From the NCBI RefSeq assembly GCF_013003915.1, contig NZ_JABAIV010000004.1, forward strand, positions 124,001 to 188,000: a stretch of 64,000 nucleotides of DNA, in the 5' to 3' direction. The notes under the pieces were generated by a model. The model saw only the letters and a program-made list of their open reading frames with translations, was not told the origin of the DNA and made no database searches. Every line of letters starts with the position of its first letter. The first letter of the stretch is position 1. Made by a program: the position numbers and the translations under genes. Below, piece after piece: positions 10,672 through 18,368 of this stretch. This DNA comes from Telluria aromaticivorans. Its GTDB lineage: Bacteria; Pseudomonadota; Gammaproteobacteria; Burkholderiales; Burkholderiaceae_D.

Positions 10672-11949
10672 ATGTCGCATTTCTCGTACCAGAACGGCGT
10701 GCTGCACGCCGACGGCGCCGCCCTGCCCGCCATCGCCGACCAATTCGGCACCCCGACCTATGTCTATTCGAAGGCCGCACTGCTGGAGAACTTCGGCGCG
10801 TATTTCGATGCTTGCAAAGGCCGCGATGCGCTGGTGTGCTATGCGATGAAAGCCAACTCGAACCTGGCCATCCTCGACCTCTTGGGCCGCGAAGGCGCCG
10901 GCTTCGACATCGTCTCGGGCGGCGAACTGCTGCGCGTGATCGCGGCCGGCGGCGACCCGGGCAAGACCATCTTCTCGGGCATCGGCAAGACCGTCGACGA
11001 GATGACGCTGGCGCTGGAAAAGAACATCCTGTGCTTCAACGTGGAGTCGATCCCCGAGCTGCACCGCCTGAACGAGGTCGCCGCCGGCATGGGCAAGCGC
11101 GCGCCGGTATCGCTGCGCGTGAACCCGAACGTCGACGCCAAGACCCACCCCTATATCGCCACCGGCCTGAAAGCCAACAAGTTCGGCGTGGCCTTCGACG
11201 ATGCGCTGGACACCTACCGCGCCGCCGCGGCGCTGCCGAACCTGGACGTGGTCGGCATCGACTGCCACATCGGTTCGCAATTGCTGGATGACGCGCCGCT
11301 GCTGGAAGCACTCGACAAGCTGATCGAGCTGATCGACCAGCTGGGCAGCGAAGGAATCAATCTCCACCACCTGGATATCGGCGGCGGCCTCGGTGTCGAC
11401 TACGGCGCGGAAGGCGACAAGCCGCCGGTGCCGGTCGGTACCTACCTGGGCCGCCTGTTCGCGCGCATCGATGCGTGGCGCGCTGAGAAGCATGGCGGGC
11501 AGCCGATCAAGGTGATCTTCGAGCCGGGCCGCTCGATTGTCGCGAATACCGGCGTGCTGCTGACCCGGATCGAATTCCTCAAACCCGGCGTGGAAAAGAA
11601 TTTTGCGATCGTCGATGCGGCGATGAACGACCTGATGCGCCCGACCCTGTATCAGGCCTGGATGGGCGTGCAGCCGGTGGCGCCGCGCGACGGCGACAAG
11701 TTGATCTACGACGTGGTCGGCCCGATCTGCGAATCGGGCGACTGGCTGGCGCGCGAGCGCGAACTCGCCGTCGAGCCGGGCGACCTGCTGGCGATCATGA
11801 CCGCCGGCGCCTATGGCATGACGATGGCCTCGAACTACAACACGCGCGGCCGCGCGGCTGAAGTCATCGTCGATGGCGAGCAGGTGCACCTGGTGCGCCA
11901 GCGCGAGAATCCGGCGGATTTGTTTGCGCTGGAATCGCTGCTCAAGTAA
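10672..11949 (+). CDS. lysA: Diaminopimelate decarboxylase
   Basis: 425 aa PLP enzyme of fold type III that decarboxylates meso-diaminopimelate to L-lysine, the last step of lysine synthesis. The alanine-racemase-like barrel carries the PLP lysine K60 in CYAMKANSN. HIGSQLLD, GGGLGVDY and EPGRSIVANTG form the phosphate and substrate sites, and GPICESGDWLA supplies the conserved active-site Cys. Length and motif order are normal. It is cotranscribed with lptM. Its stop codon lies at the edge of a 197-bp tandem duplication. Confidence 0.98.
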   Translation: MSHFSYQNGVLHADGAALPAIADQFGTPTYVYSKAALLENFGAYFDACKGRDALVCYAMKANSNLAILDLLGREGAGFDIVSGGELLRVIAAGGDPGKTIFSGIGKTVDEMTLALEKNILCFNVESIPELHRLNEVAAGMGKRAPVSLRVNPNVDAKTHPYIATGLKANKFGVAFDDALDTYRAAAALPNLDVVGIDCHIGSQLLDDAPLLEALDKLIELIDQLGSEGINLHHLDIGGGLGVDYGAEGDKPPVPVGTYLGRLFARIDAWRAEKHGGQPIKVIFEPGRSIVANTGVLLTRIEFLKPGVEKNFAIVDAAMNDLMRPTLYQAWMGVQPVAPRDGDKLIYDVVGPICESGDWLARERELAVEPGDLLAIMTAGAYGMTMASNYNTRGRAAEVIVDGEQVHLVRQRENPADLFALESLLK

Positions 11950-11982
11950 GCCTCTGCCGCGCTCGCGGCGTCGTGTTAAATC

Positions 11983-12114
11983 GTAGCGTGGGCGTAAAAC
12001 AGTCCACTGGACTGTTTTACCTGCCCACGCGGTGATAGATAGCAGCAAGATCATCCGGTACGAGAGCGGAGCCGTCAGCGCTCACCGCGTGGGCGGGAGA
12101 CCCGCCCACCCTAC
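11983..12114. repeat. 132-bp two-hairpin intergenic element, copy 2
   Basis: Same family as 9950-10081 but in the opposite orientation: box CGCGGTGATAG comes first. The left loop is a near-perfect palindrome with 12-nt arms GTAAAACAGTCC and GGACTGTTTTAC around ACT. The left end reads GTAGCGTGGGC (one change), the right end GCCCACCCTAC. Confidence 0.85.
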
Positions 12115-12179
12115 GATGTCGCAGGTCTCTTCGCAACACTCCGTAAGCCTCTGCCGCGCTCGCGGCATGGTGTTGAATC

Positions 12180-12311
12180 GTAGGGTGGGCGTAAAACAGT
12201 CCACTGGACTGTTTTACCTGCCCACGCGGTGATAGATAGCAGCGAGATCATCCGGTACGAGAGCGGAGCCGTCAGCGATCACCGCGTGGGCGGCGAAGCC
12301 GCCCACGCTAC
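12180..12311. repeat. 132-bp two-hairpin intergenic element, copy 3
   Basis: Tandem sister of copy 2. The left end is GTAGGGTGGGC, with the same GTAAAACAGTCC/GGACTGTTTTAC loop. The right lobe loop differs from copy 2 (GGCGGCGAAGCCGCC instead of GGCGGGAGACCCGCC), yet pairing is kept. Its right terminus supplies the last codon and stop (TAG, 12308-12310 on the minus strand) of msrQ. Confidence 0.85.
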
Positions 12312-12925
12312 GATGTTGCAGGTCTCTTCGCAACACTCCAATACACCCGCAATCCCAGCAGCACCGCCACGATCACCCCGAAAATGATCGGCTCCTGGAA
12401 ATCGTTCTTCCCCGCCTTCATCCACCAGAAATGCAGGATCCCGAGCGGCGCGATCACATAGACCAGGCGGTGCAGCTGCTGCCAGCGCTTGCCGCCCAGC
12501 TTCCTGATCATGGCATTGGTGCTGGTCGCCGCCAGTGGAACCAGCAGCACGAAGGCGATGAAGCCGACCGTGATGAAGGGCCGCTTGACCACGTCCTTGA
12601 GCATTTCCGCGATATCGAAGAAATGGTCGAACCAGAGGAAGCAGGTGAAGTGCAGCAGCGCGTAGAAGAAGGTGAAGAGGCCGAACATGCGACGCAGCTT
12701 GATCACCCAGTTCCAGCCCGTGAAGCGGCGCAGCGGCGTCACCGCCAGGGTAATGCAGAGGAAGTAGAGCGTCCAGTCGCCGGTGCCGCGCGTGAGGAAT
12801 TCGAGCGGCTCGACCGGCACGCCCTGCGCCACAAGATACGCCATGCGCAGGAAAGGCAGCAGCGCCAGCACGAACAGCGCCGCCTTGATAAAACCGATCT
12901 GTTTAGTGGACGGATTAAACGCCAT
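12308..12925 (-). CDS. msrQ: Haem-containing membrane subunit MsrQ
   Basis: 205 aa integral membrane b-haem protein of the ferric-reductase-like fold that passes quinone-derived electrons to periplasmic MsrP. It has about six helices. Conserved His in LLHFTCFLWF, KRWQQLHRLVYV and GILHFWWMK are the expected haem ligands. It lies 3 bp after the msrP stop, the standard msrPQ order. The C-terminal residues (about KRPATS) and stop lie inside a repeated element, so the exact tail may be a product of the local duplication. Length is normal for the family. Confidence 0.95.
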   Translation of the reverse strand: MAFNPSTKQIGFIKAALFVLALLPFLRMAYLVAQGVPVEPLEFLTRGTGDWTLYFLCITLAVTPLRRFTGWNWVIKLRRMFGLFTFFYALLHFTCFLWFDHFFDIAEMLKDVVKRPFITVGFIAFVLLVPLAATSTNAMIRKLGGKRWQQLHRLVYVIAPLGILHFWWMKAGKNDFQEPIIFGVIVAVLLGLRVYWSVAKRPATS

Positions 12926-12928
12926 CGT

Positions 12929-13900
12929 TCAGAAGAACTTCTTCAGGTTCATGCCGGTATACAGCGAGGCCACCTGGTCGTACCCATTGAACATCAGGGT
13001 CTTGCGCTTCTTCTGGAAGAAGCCGTCCTCGCCGATGCGGCGTTCGGTCGCCTGCGACCAGCGCGGGTGGTCCACTTCCGGGTTCACGTTCGAGTAAAAG
13101 CCGTATTCGTTGGGCGCCGAATCGTTCCAGGCAGTGCGCGGCTGGCGGCTCGTCAGGCGGATCCTGACGATCGACTTGGCCGACTTGAAGCCGTATTTCC
13201 ATGGCACGACCAAGCGCACCGGGGCACCGTTCTGGTTCGGCAGCACCTGGCCGTACATGCCGAGTCCCAGCAGCGCGAGCGGATGCATGGCCTCGTCCAT
13301 GCGCAGGCCTTCGACATACGGCCAGTTCAGCACCGGGCTGCGCAGCCCCGGCATCTGGCGCGGGTCGGCCAGGGTGGTGAATTCCACATACTTGGCATTG
13401 CCGGTCGGCTCGACCTGCTTGAGCAGGGTCGAGAGCGAATAGCCGACCCAGGGGATCACCATCGACCAGCCTTCGACGCAGCGCAGGCGGTAGACGCGCT
13501 CTTCGAGCGGCGCCAGCTTCAGGATGCGGTCGATGTCGAGCGTGATGGGCTTTTTCACTTCGCCCTCGATGGTCACCGTCCAGGGACGGGTCTTGAGGGT
13601 GTGCGCGTTCTCGACCGGGTCGCCCTTGTCGGTGCCGAACTCGTAGAAATTGTTGTACGAGCTGGCATCCTTGAACGAGGTTTGCTTTTCTTGCGTGGAG
13701 AGTGCGGCGTTGGCGGTGGCGGCGAGGCGCTGGCCGGCCGCTTGCGCAAAGGCTTCGCGGTTGGCCATCTCCCAGACCGCGCTACCGACGGCGGCCGTGG
13801 CCGCCATGCGTGCAAGGAAGCGGCGGCGGTCTTCGTAGACCTCGCGCGGCGTGATCTCCGATGGGAGGACGAGCTGGTCCTGGCTGGGTTTGATGAGCAT
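12929..13900 (-). CDS. msrP: Periplasmic methionine sulfoxide reductase MsrP (molybdoenzyme)
   Basis: 323 aa molybdopterin enzyme that repairs both stereoisomers of methionine sulfoxide in periplasmic proteins, especially after hypochlorous-acid stress. A Tat signal (RRRFLARM, R25-R27) is followed by a hydrophobic stretch ending AQAAGQ. The sulfite-oxidase fold has the molybdenum-ligating Cys in [15 protein letters not shown] (C141 of the precursor). GGAG lies 6 nt before the ATG. It is transcribed with msrQ and lies just downstream of an HprRS/CusRS-like two-component system on the same strand. Confidence 0.96.
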   Translation of the reverse strand: MLIKPSQDQLVLPSEITPREVYEDRRRFLARMAATAAVGSAVWEMANREAFAQAAGQRLAATANAALSTQEKQTSFKDASSYNNFYEFGTDKGDPVENAHTLKTRPWTVTIEGEVKKPITLDIDRILKLAPLEERVYRLRCVEGWSMVIPWVGYSLSTLLKQVEPTGNAKYVEFTTLADPRQMPGLRSPVLNWPYVEGLRMDEAMHPLALLGLGMYGQVLPNQNGAPVRLVVPWKYGFKSAKSIVRIRLTSRQPRTAWNDSAPNEYGFYSNVNPEVDHPRWSQATERRIGEDGFFQKKRKTLMFNGYDQVASLYTGMNLKKFF

Positions 13901-14029
13901 GCTTGACTCCGAAACAGAGAGAAAGGTCAGATTACACCAAGTGGCTTAAGTGCACGTTAGTGCCCCGCCGCCCGGTAGGAAGCCGCGCCTTGAACGCAGG
14001 ACAAACCCGCGACAAGGTGGCGGCCATGT

Positions 14030-15400
14030 TCATGCGGCCGGAAAGGCCAGCGTAAAGCGCACCTCGCGACCCTCGGCCTCTATCCTCGCCGTCCCGCCAT
14101 GCAGCCCCATGATGGCGCTGACGATCGACAGTCCCAGCCCAGTCGAGCCTTCGGCGTCGCTGCGCGAGGCATCGGCGCGGTAGAAACGCTCGAACAGGCG
14201 CGCCAGGTGGGCCTGCGCGATGCAAGCGCCCTGGTTGCTCACACTGAGTTCCACCGTATCGCCATGGCGGACGGCATCGAGCGTGACGGCGCTGCCGGGG
14301 TCGGCGTGGCGCAGCGCATTCGAGACCAGGTTGGCCAGCGCCTGGCGCAGCAGGGTCGGGTCGGCCGGGAAGACGGCCTCGCCGGTGCAGGCCAGCCGCA
14401 GGCCACGCTCCTCGGCCATGCCCTCGAAGAAGCCCGCCACCCGCTCCAGTTCTTCCCGCGCTGCGACCTGCCGGCGCGCCAGGATCACTTCTTCCTGGTG
14501 GGCGCGCGCCAGGAACAGCATCGCATCGATCATGCGCGCTAGCCGCTCCAGCTCTTCGATGTTCGAGACGATCAGGCCTTCATACTCGGCCGCGCCGCGC
14601 GGATGGGCCAGCATCACCTGGCTCTGGCCGATCATGTTGGCCACCGGGGTGCGGAATTCGTGGGCCAGGTCGGCGGAAAATCCCGACAGGCGCGCATAGC
14701 CTTCCTCGAGCCGGTCCAGCATGGCATTGAAGGCCTCGATCAGCGACCACAGCTCGGACGGCGCCATGCCGGTGTCGAGCCGCTGGGCCAGGGTTCCCGG
14801 CCGCACCAGGCCCGCGTGGTCCGCCACCTGGCGCAAGGGGCGCAGGCCACGGCGCAGCAGCAGCACCGCCAGCGCCGCCGCAGCCAGGGCGCTCACCAGC
14901 GAGGCGGCGACGATGCGTTCGCGGTAGCGCGCGAACATGGCGCTGCGCTCGCCATAGGCGCGCGCCACCACCACCTTCACCGGGTCGGCCCCGAGACGCG
15001 CGCTGCCGGCCACCACCCGGCCCGGCGCGCCGCTGCGCGCCACCCAGCCGGCAGGCGCGCCGCCCGCGGTTGGGACCGGGTAGCGCTCGGAGCCAGGATT
15101 GATGTCGGCCAGCACCCGGCCGCCGGCGCCCACGATGCGCACCAGCGAATTCTCCTGGCCGCTCATGGTGTCGCGGAAGAAGCCGGGCTGTGCGCGTACC
15201 AGTTCGTCCGCGCCGGGACGGCCCAGCACCACCTGCACCTGGCGCAGCTTGCCCAGCAACTGGATATCGTCGCGCCGCTCGATCTCGGCCACGAAGGCGC
15301 GGTACAGGTAGGCGCCCAGGCCGGCCGCCACCAGCGCCACGACCAGCACCAGCACCGTGGCCAAGCGCAGGGCCAGCGAATGGCGCAGTGCGGCCCTCAT
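14030..15400 (-). CDS. Sensor histidine kinase, CusS/HprS-like
   Basis: 456 aa inner-membrane histidine kinase. Two membrane helices (about 12-34 and 160-182) flank a periplasmic sensor of about 125 residues. A HAMP segment (about 183-235) precedes the HisKA domain with phospho-acceptor H247 in DLAHEFRTP. The HATPase domain shows [10 protein letters not shown] (N box) and GLGLSIV (G2). ATG at 15398-15400 overlaps the regulator stop by 4 bp. The CusS/HprS assignment rests on the architecture, the overlap with an OmpR-type regulator and the adjacent msrPQ; in E. coli HprRS controls msrPQ and hiuH. Heavy-metal sensing is a real alternative. Confidence 0.85.
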   Translation of the reverse strand: MRAALRHSLALRLATVLVLVVALVAAGLGAYLYRAFVAEIERRDDIQLLGKLRQVQVVLGRPGADELVRAQPGFFRDTMSGQENSLVRIVGAGGRVLADINPGSERYPVPTAGGAPAGWVARSGAPGRVVAGSARLGADPVKVVVARAYGERSAMFARYRERIVAASLVSALAAAALAVLLLRRGLRPLRQVADHAGLVRPGTLAQRLDTGMAPSELWSLIEAFNAMLDRLEEGYARLSGFSADLAHEFRTPVANMIGQSQVMLAHPRGAAEYEGLIVSNIEELERLARMIDAMLFLARAHQEEVILARRQVAAREELERVAGFFEGMAEERGLRLACTGEAVFPADPTLLRQALANLVSNALRHADPGSAVTLDAVRHGDTVELSVSNQGACIAQAHLARLFERFYRADASRSDAEGSTGLGLSIVSAIMGLHGGTARIEAEGREVRFTLAFPAA

Positions 15401-16092
15401 GCCGGCTCCTGGGCTTCGCAGACATAGCCCATGCCGCGCCGCGTGTGGATCAGCTTCTGCTGGAACGGGTCGTCCACCTTGCGCCGCAGGCGCCGCACAG
15501 CGGCGTCGATCACGTTGGTGTCGCTGTCGAAGTTCATGTCCCATACCTGCGAGGCGATCAGCGCCCGCGACAGCACCTGCCCCCGGCGCCGCGCCAGCAG
15601 GTGCAGCAGCGAGAACTCCTGCGCGGTCAGGGCAATCGTGGCCGCGCCGCGGCGCACGCGGCGCCGCAGGACGTCGATCTCGAGGTCGGCAATGCGGATC
15701 AGTTCATCCTCGCGTACCGGACCGCGCCGCAGCAGCGTGCGGATGCGCGCGACCAGTTCGACGAAGGCGAAGGGCTTGACCAGGTAGTCGTCGGCGCCGA
15801 GTTCCAGGCCGCGCACGCGGTCCTGTACTTCGTCGCGCGCAGTCAGGAACAGCACCGGCACGGCCTCGGTCGCAGGATCGGCGCGCAGGGCGGCGAGCAC
15901 CTGCCAGCCGTCCATGCGCGGCAGCATCACGTCGAGCACCACCAGCTCGAGCTCTTCTTCGCGAGCGATCGCCAGCCCATCGCGACCATTGCGCGTGAGC
16001 CGCACGACAAAGCCCGACTCGGACAGGCCTCGCTGCAGGTAGTCGCCGGTCTTCGGCTCGTCTTCGATCACCAGGATGGTCATGGCGGGCAT
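15397..16092 (-). CDS. OmpR-family response regulator, CusR/HprR-like
   Basis: 231 aa DNA-binding response regulator. The receiver domain has acidic pocket IEDE, phospho-acceptor D54 ([13 protein letters not shown]), T in LTARD and K in VKPF. The winged-helix domain ends [24 protein letters not shown] with bases kept short of any insertion. The start is either ATG at 16090-16092 or ATG at 16081-16083; neither has a clear Shine-Dalgarno sequence. It heads the kinase operon and faces the GlcG-type gene across a 132-bp region holding a CusR-like dyad, so it probably autoregulates and controls both directions. Confidence 0.9.
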   Translation of the reverse strand: MPAMTILVIEDEPKTGDYLQRGLSESGFVVRLTRNGRDGLAIAREEELELVVLDVMLPRMDGWQVLAALRADPATEAVPVLFLTARDEVQDRVRGLELGADDYLVKPFAFVELVARIRTLLRRGPVREDELIRIADLEIDVLRRRVRRGAATIALTAQEFSLLHLLARRRGQVLSRALIASQVWDMNFDSDTNVIDAAVRRLRRKVDDPFQQKLIHTRRGMGYVCEAQEPA

Positions 16093-16134
16093 GGGTGGGA
16101 GAAAAACCCATTGTATGCCGCCGGGGGCGGCGCG

Positions 16135-16156
16135 AAGATGACGAACCTGTCATCTG
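16135..16156. promoter_or_regulatory. CusR/HprR-type operator dyad
   Basis: Inverted repeat AGATGAC and GTCATCT separated by 6 nt, within the divergent region between the response regulator gene and the GlcG-type gene. Compared with the known E. coli CusR box halves AAAATGACAA and TTGTCATTTT (2-nt gap), the site matches at about 16 of 20 defined positions with the same spacing. This is seen in the sequence; binding by the adjacent regulator is inferred. Confidence 0.6.
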
Positions 16157-16224
16157 GCGGTCATGCCGGTGTCGGCAGCCCGGTGGCAAGATGCCTGCCA
16201 TTCCCACTCGACAGGCAGCATGCC

Positions 16225-16722
16225 ATGCCCAAGCACGTCCCCCTTTTCCTGATGCTGGCCGCGCTGACCGCAGTCCCGGCGGCGGCGCACACGCCGCCCG
16301 CCGCTGAACTCGGCCTGGCAACGGCCCAGCGCCTGGCCGGCGCCGCCGCCGATGCCTGCCGCCAGTCGGGCCGCACGGTAGCCGTGACCGTCGTCGACCG
16401 CGGCGGCGCGCTGCTGGTCCTGCAGCGCGATCCGGCAGTCGGCCCGCACAACGGCGAAGCCAGCCGGCGCAAGGCGTTTACCGCCTTATCCACCCGCAAG
16501 GCGACGCTGGCGCTGGCGCGCGATGCCCGGGCCAATCCGGATACCGCCAACCTGGCCACGCTGCCTGAACTGCTGCTGCTGGGCGGCGGCGTGCCGCTGC
16601 TGGCCAAGGGCAGCCCGGTCGGCGCGGTCGGGGTGGCCGGCGGCGGCGGGCCGGCCAACGACCATGCCTGCGCGGCGGCCGCCATCGCGGCGGTGCCCGG
16701 GTTTGATCCGGTCACGCCATGA
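16225..16722 (+). CDS. Exported GlcG/HbpS-type (DUF336) protein
   Basis: 165 aa with a cleavable signal peptide (about residues 1-21, ending AAAH), so it is predicted periplasmic. The mature part follows the GlcG/HbpS haem-degrading-like fold: LGLATAQRLAGAAADACRQ, VAVTVVDRGGALLVLQRD, RRKAFTALS and GGGVPLLAKGSPVGAVGVAGGG. Members bind haem or small ligands; an enzymatic activity is not established from sequence. The ATG at 16225 gives a good signal peptide; the frame runs open upstream only antisense to the two-component genes. The hydroxyisourate hydrolase gene starts 26 bp downstream, so the two form an operon behind the CusR-like dyad. Confidence 0.85.
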   Translation: MPKHVPLFLMLAALTAVPAAAHTPPAAELGLATAQRLAGAAADACRQSGRTVAVTVVDRGGALLVLQRDPAVGPHNGEASRRKAFTALSTRKATLALARDARANPDTANLATLPELLLLGGGVPLLAKGSPVGAVGVAGGGGPANDHACAAAAIAAVPGFDPVTP

Positions 16723-16748
16723 ATTTTTCCAACCAGAGGAGTCACACC

Positions 16749-17159
16749 ATGAAGACCATCGAAGCACTTGTACTTGCCACCCTGCTCGCCACCGCCACCC
16801 TGGCCGGCGCCGCCGACCGCAATCCGTTGAGCGTGCATGTACTCGACTTGCAAAGCGGCCAGCCGACCGCGGGCATCCAGGTCACGCTGGAACAACGCCA
16901 GGGCGCGCAGTGGCGCGAACTGGCCTCTGGCGTCACCAATGCCCAGGGACGCATCGCCGCGCTGTACCCTGAGGGCAAGCCGATGGCCGCTGCCGAATAC
17001 CGCATCGTGTTCAAAACGGGTGAACACTACGCCCGCCAGGGCCAGGCCACCTTCTTCCCGCGTATCCCGGTCGAATTCACCGTCGATGCGAAGGCGCAGC
17101 ACACCCACATTCCGCTGCTGCTCAGTCCCTTTGGCTATTCCACCTACCGCGGCAACTGA
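16749..17159 (+). CDS. uraH: Periplasmic 5-hydroxyisourate hydrolase-like protein (transthyretin family)
   Basis: 136 aa transthyretin-like protein with a signal peptide (residues 1 to about 20). Mature sequence begins NPLSVHVLDLQSGQPTAGI; its His, the Arg in AEYRIVF and the His in HTHIPLLLSPFGYSTYRG match the catalytic set of HIU hydrolases. The C-terminal tetrapeptide is YRGN, where the family signature is YRGS. I chose ATG 16749 because GAGGAG precedes it and a signal peptide follows; an upstream in-frame ATG at 16719 overlaps the previous gene. E. coli HiuH (YedX) is also periplasmic and sits between hprRS and msrPQ, so this is the same gene set in a rearranged order. Confidence 0.9.
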   Translation: MKTIEALVLATLLATATLAGAADRNPLSVHVLDLQSGQPTAGIQVTLEQRQGAQWRELASGVTNAQGRIAALYPEGKPMAAAEYRIVFKTGEHYARQGQATFFPRIPVEFTVDAKAQHTHIPLLLSPFGYSTYRGN

Positions 17160-17167
17160 GGCGAACG

Positions 17168-17190
17168 CGGCGAACGCCTAGAGTTCGCCG
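17168..17190. terminator. Hairpin between convergent uraH-like gene and ccsB
   Basis: Stem CGGCGAAC (17168-17175) with GTTCGCCG (17183-17190) and a 7-nt loop that contains the ccsB stop codon. No T-run follows on either strand, so it is a weak bidirectional terminator candidate at a convergent junction. Confidence 0.4.
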
Positions 17191-18344
17191 TAGGAATGCA
17201 GGCCAGACAAGAACATGTTCACGCCGAGGAAGGCGAAGGTGGTCACCAGCAAGCCCACCACCGACCACCAGGCCGCCACTCGGCCGCGCAGGCCCGACAT
17301 CAGGCGCATGTGCAGCCAGGCCGCGTAGTTGAGCCAGACGATCAGCGCCCAGGTTTCCTTCGGGTCCCAGGACCAGTAGCCGCCCCAGGCTTCGGCGGCC
17401 CACAGCGCGCCCAGGATGGTAGCGACGGTGAAGAAGGCGAAGCCGACCGAGATCGACTTGTACATCACGTCGTCCAGCACCTCGAGTGCGGGCAGGCGGT
17501 CGGCCAGGATGCCATGGGATTTCAGCAGGTAGGCGGTGCCGACCATGGCGGCCAGCGCGAAGGTGCCGTAGCCGATGAAATTGGCCGGCACGTGGATCTT
17601 CATCCACCAGCTCTGCAGCGCCGGCACCAGCGGCTGGATTTGCGCGGCGTCGCGCGACACCGTGTACCACAGCAGGAAGCCCACTGCCGCGGCGATGATC
17701 AGGAGCACGAAGGCGCCCAGCTGGCGGGTGGCGTAGTGCTGTTCGTAGTACAGGTAGAACAGTGCGGTGATGATCGAGAAAAGGATAAAGACTTCGTACA
17801 GGTTCGACACCGGGATGTGGCCGACGTCGGCCCCCATCAGGTAAGACTCGTACCAGCGCACCATCATGCCGACCGAGCCAAGCACCACTGCCGCCCAGCA
17901 CAGCTTGCTGCCGATGGCGCCGCCGAACTCGGAGCGGCTGATCAGGCCCATCCAGTAGAACACGGTCGAGAACACGAACAGCGCGCTCATCCACAAGATC
18001 GCGGACTGGCTCGACAGCATGTATTTGAGGAAGAACTTGGTGTTGGCGGCGTCGATTGCGCCGCCATACATGGAAATGGCCCACAGCGACAGCAGCGCCA
18101 CCAGCGGCATGAGCCAGCGCATCGGCTTCCAGTGCCAGCCCAGCAGCGCGAAGGTCGGCGCGGTCAGCACCAGGATCGCCTGTTCGTATCCATCCATGAA
18201 ATGGCCGTAGCGGTTCAGCGCGAACAGCGCGGCCGCCAGCAGCCCGGCGCCGTACAGCCAGTCGATGGCGGTCAGGCGCCGGAAGAAACCGGCTTCCCGG
18301 GTATAGGTCTTCGGCTGGCTGGCCTGTGTTTGGGACAATTCCAT
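17178..18344 (-). CDS. ccsB: System II cytochrome c biogenesis protein CcsB (CcsA/ResC type)
   Basis: 388 aa polytopic membrane protein that, with ResB, carries haem across the membrane and attaches it to CxxCH apocytochromes. The tryptophan-rich haem-handling WWD signature reads WGGYWSWDPKETWAL near residue 315, with flanking conserved His in later helices. About eight membrane segments are visible. GGAGAG lies just before the ATG, and the resB stop is 24 bp upstream. Naming is confusing in this family: Burkholderiales annotations usually call this member CcsB. Confidence 0.95.
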   Translation of the reverse strand: MELSQTQASQPKTYTREAGFFRRLTAIDWLYGAGLLAAALFALNRYGHFMDGYEQAILVLTAPTFALLGWHWKPMRWLMPLVALLSLWAISMYGGAIDAANTKFFLKYMLSSQSAILWMSALFVFSTVFYWMGLISRSEFGGAIGSKLCWAAVVLGSVGMMVRWYESYLMGADVGHIPVSNLYEVFILFSIITALFYLYYEQHYATRQLGAFVLLIIAAAVGFLLWYTVSRDAAQIQPLVPALQSWWMKIHVPANFIGYGTFALAAMVGTAYLLKSHGILADRLPALEVLDDVMYKSISVGFAFFTVATILGALWAAEAWGGYWSWDPKETWALIVWLNYAAWLHMRLMSGLRGRVAAWWSVVGLLVTTFAFLGVNMFLSGLHSYGEL

Positions 18345-18368
18345 CGTTCTCTCCAGGTGCCGCGTGGC

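Larger units (their letters stand above)
11947..12339. repeat. 197-bp tandem duplication between lysA and msrQ
   Basis: Two direct copies, 11947-12143 and 12144-12339, offset by 197 bp. By eye they differ at about 13 positions (about 93 percent identity). Each begins with TAAGCCTCTGCCGCGCTCGC, contains a complete 132-bp element, and ends with the 3' end of msrQ (antisense GTTGCGAAGAGACCTGC). Copy 2 includes the real msrQ C-terminal codons and stop; copy 1 holds a detached duplicate. The gap from 11950 to 12307 holds nothing else. Confidence 0.9.

Noticed and set aside
11947..12339. CRISPR-like or tandem-repeat array
   Set aside because: Only two long imperfect copies exist, with no short repeats and spacers and no cas genes.
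16719..16748. Upstream ATG for the hydroxyisourate hydrolase-like gene
   Set aside because: It would bury the signal peptide and overlap the preceding gene; the downstream ATG has GAGGAG and a typical signal sequence.
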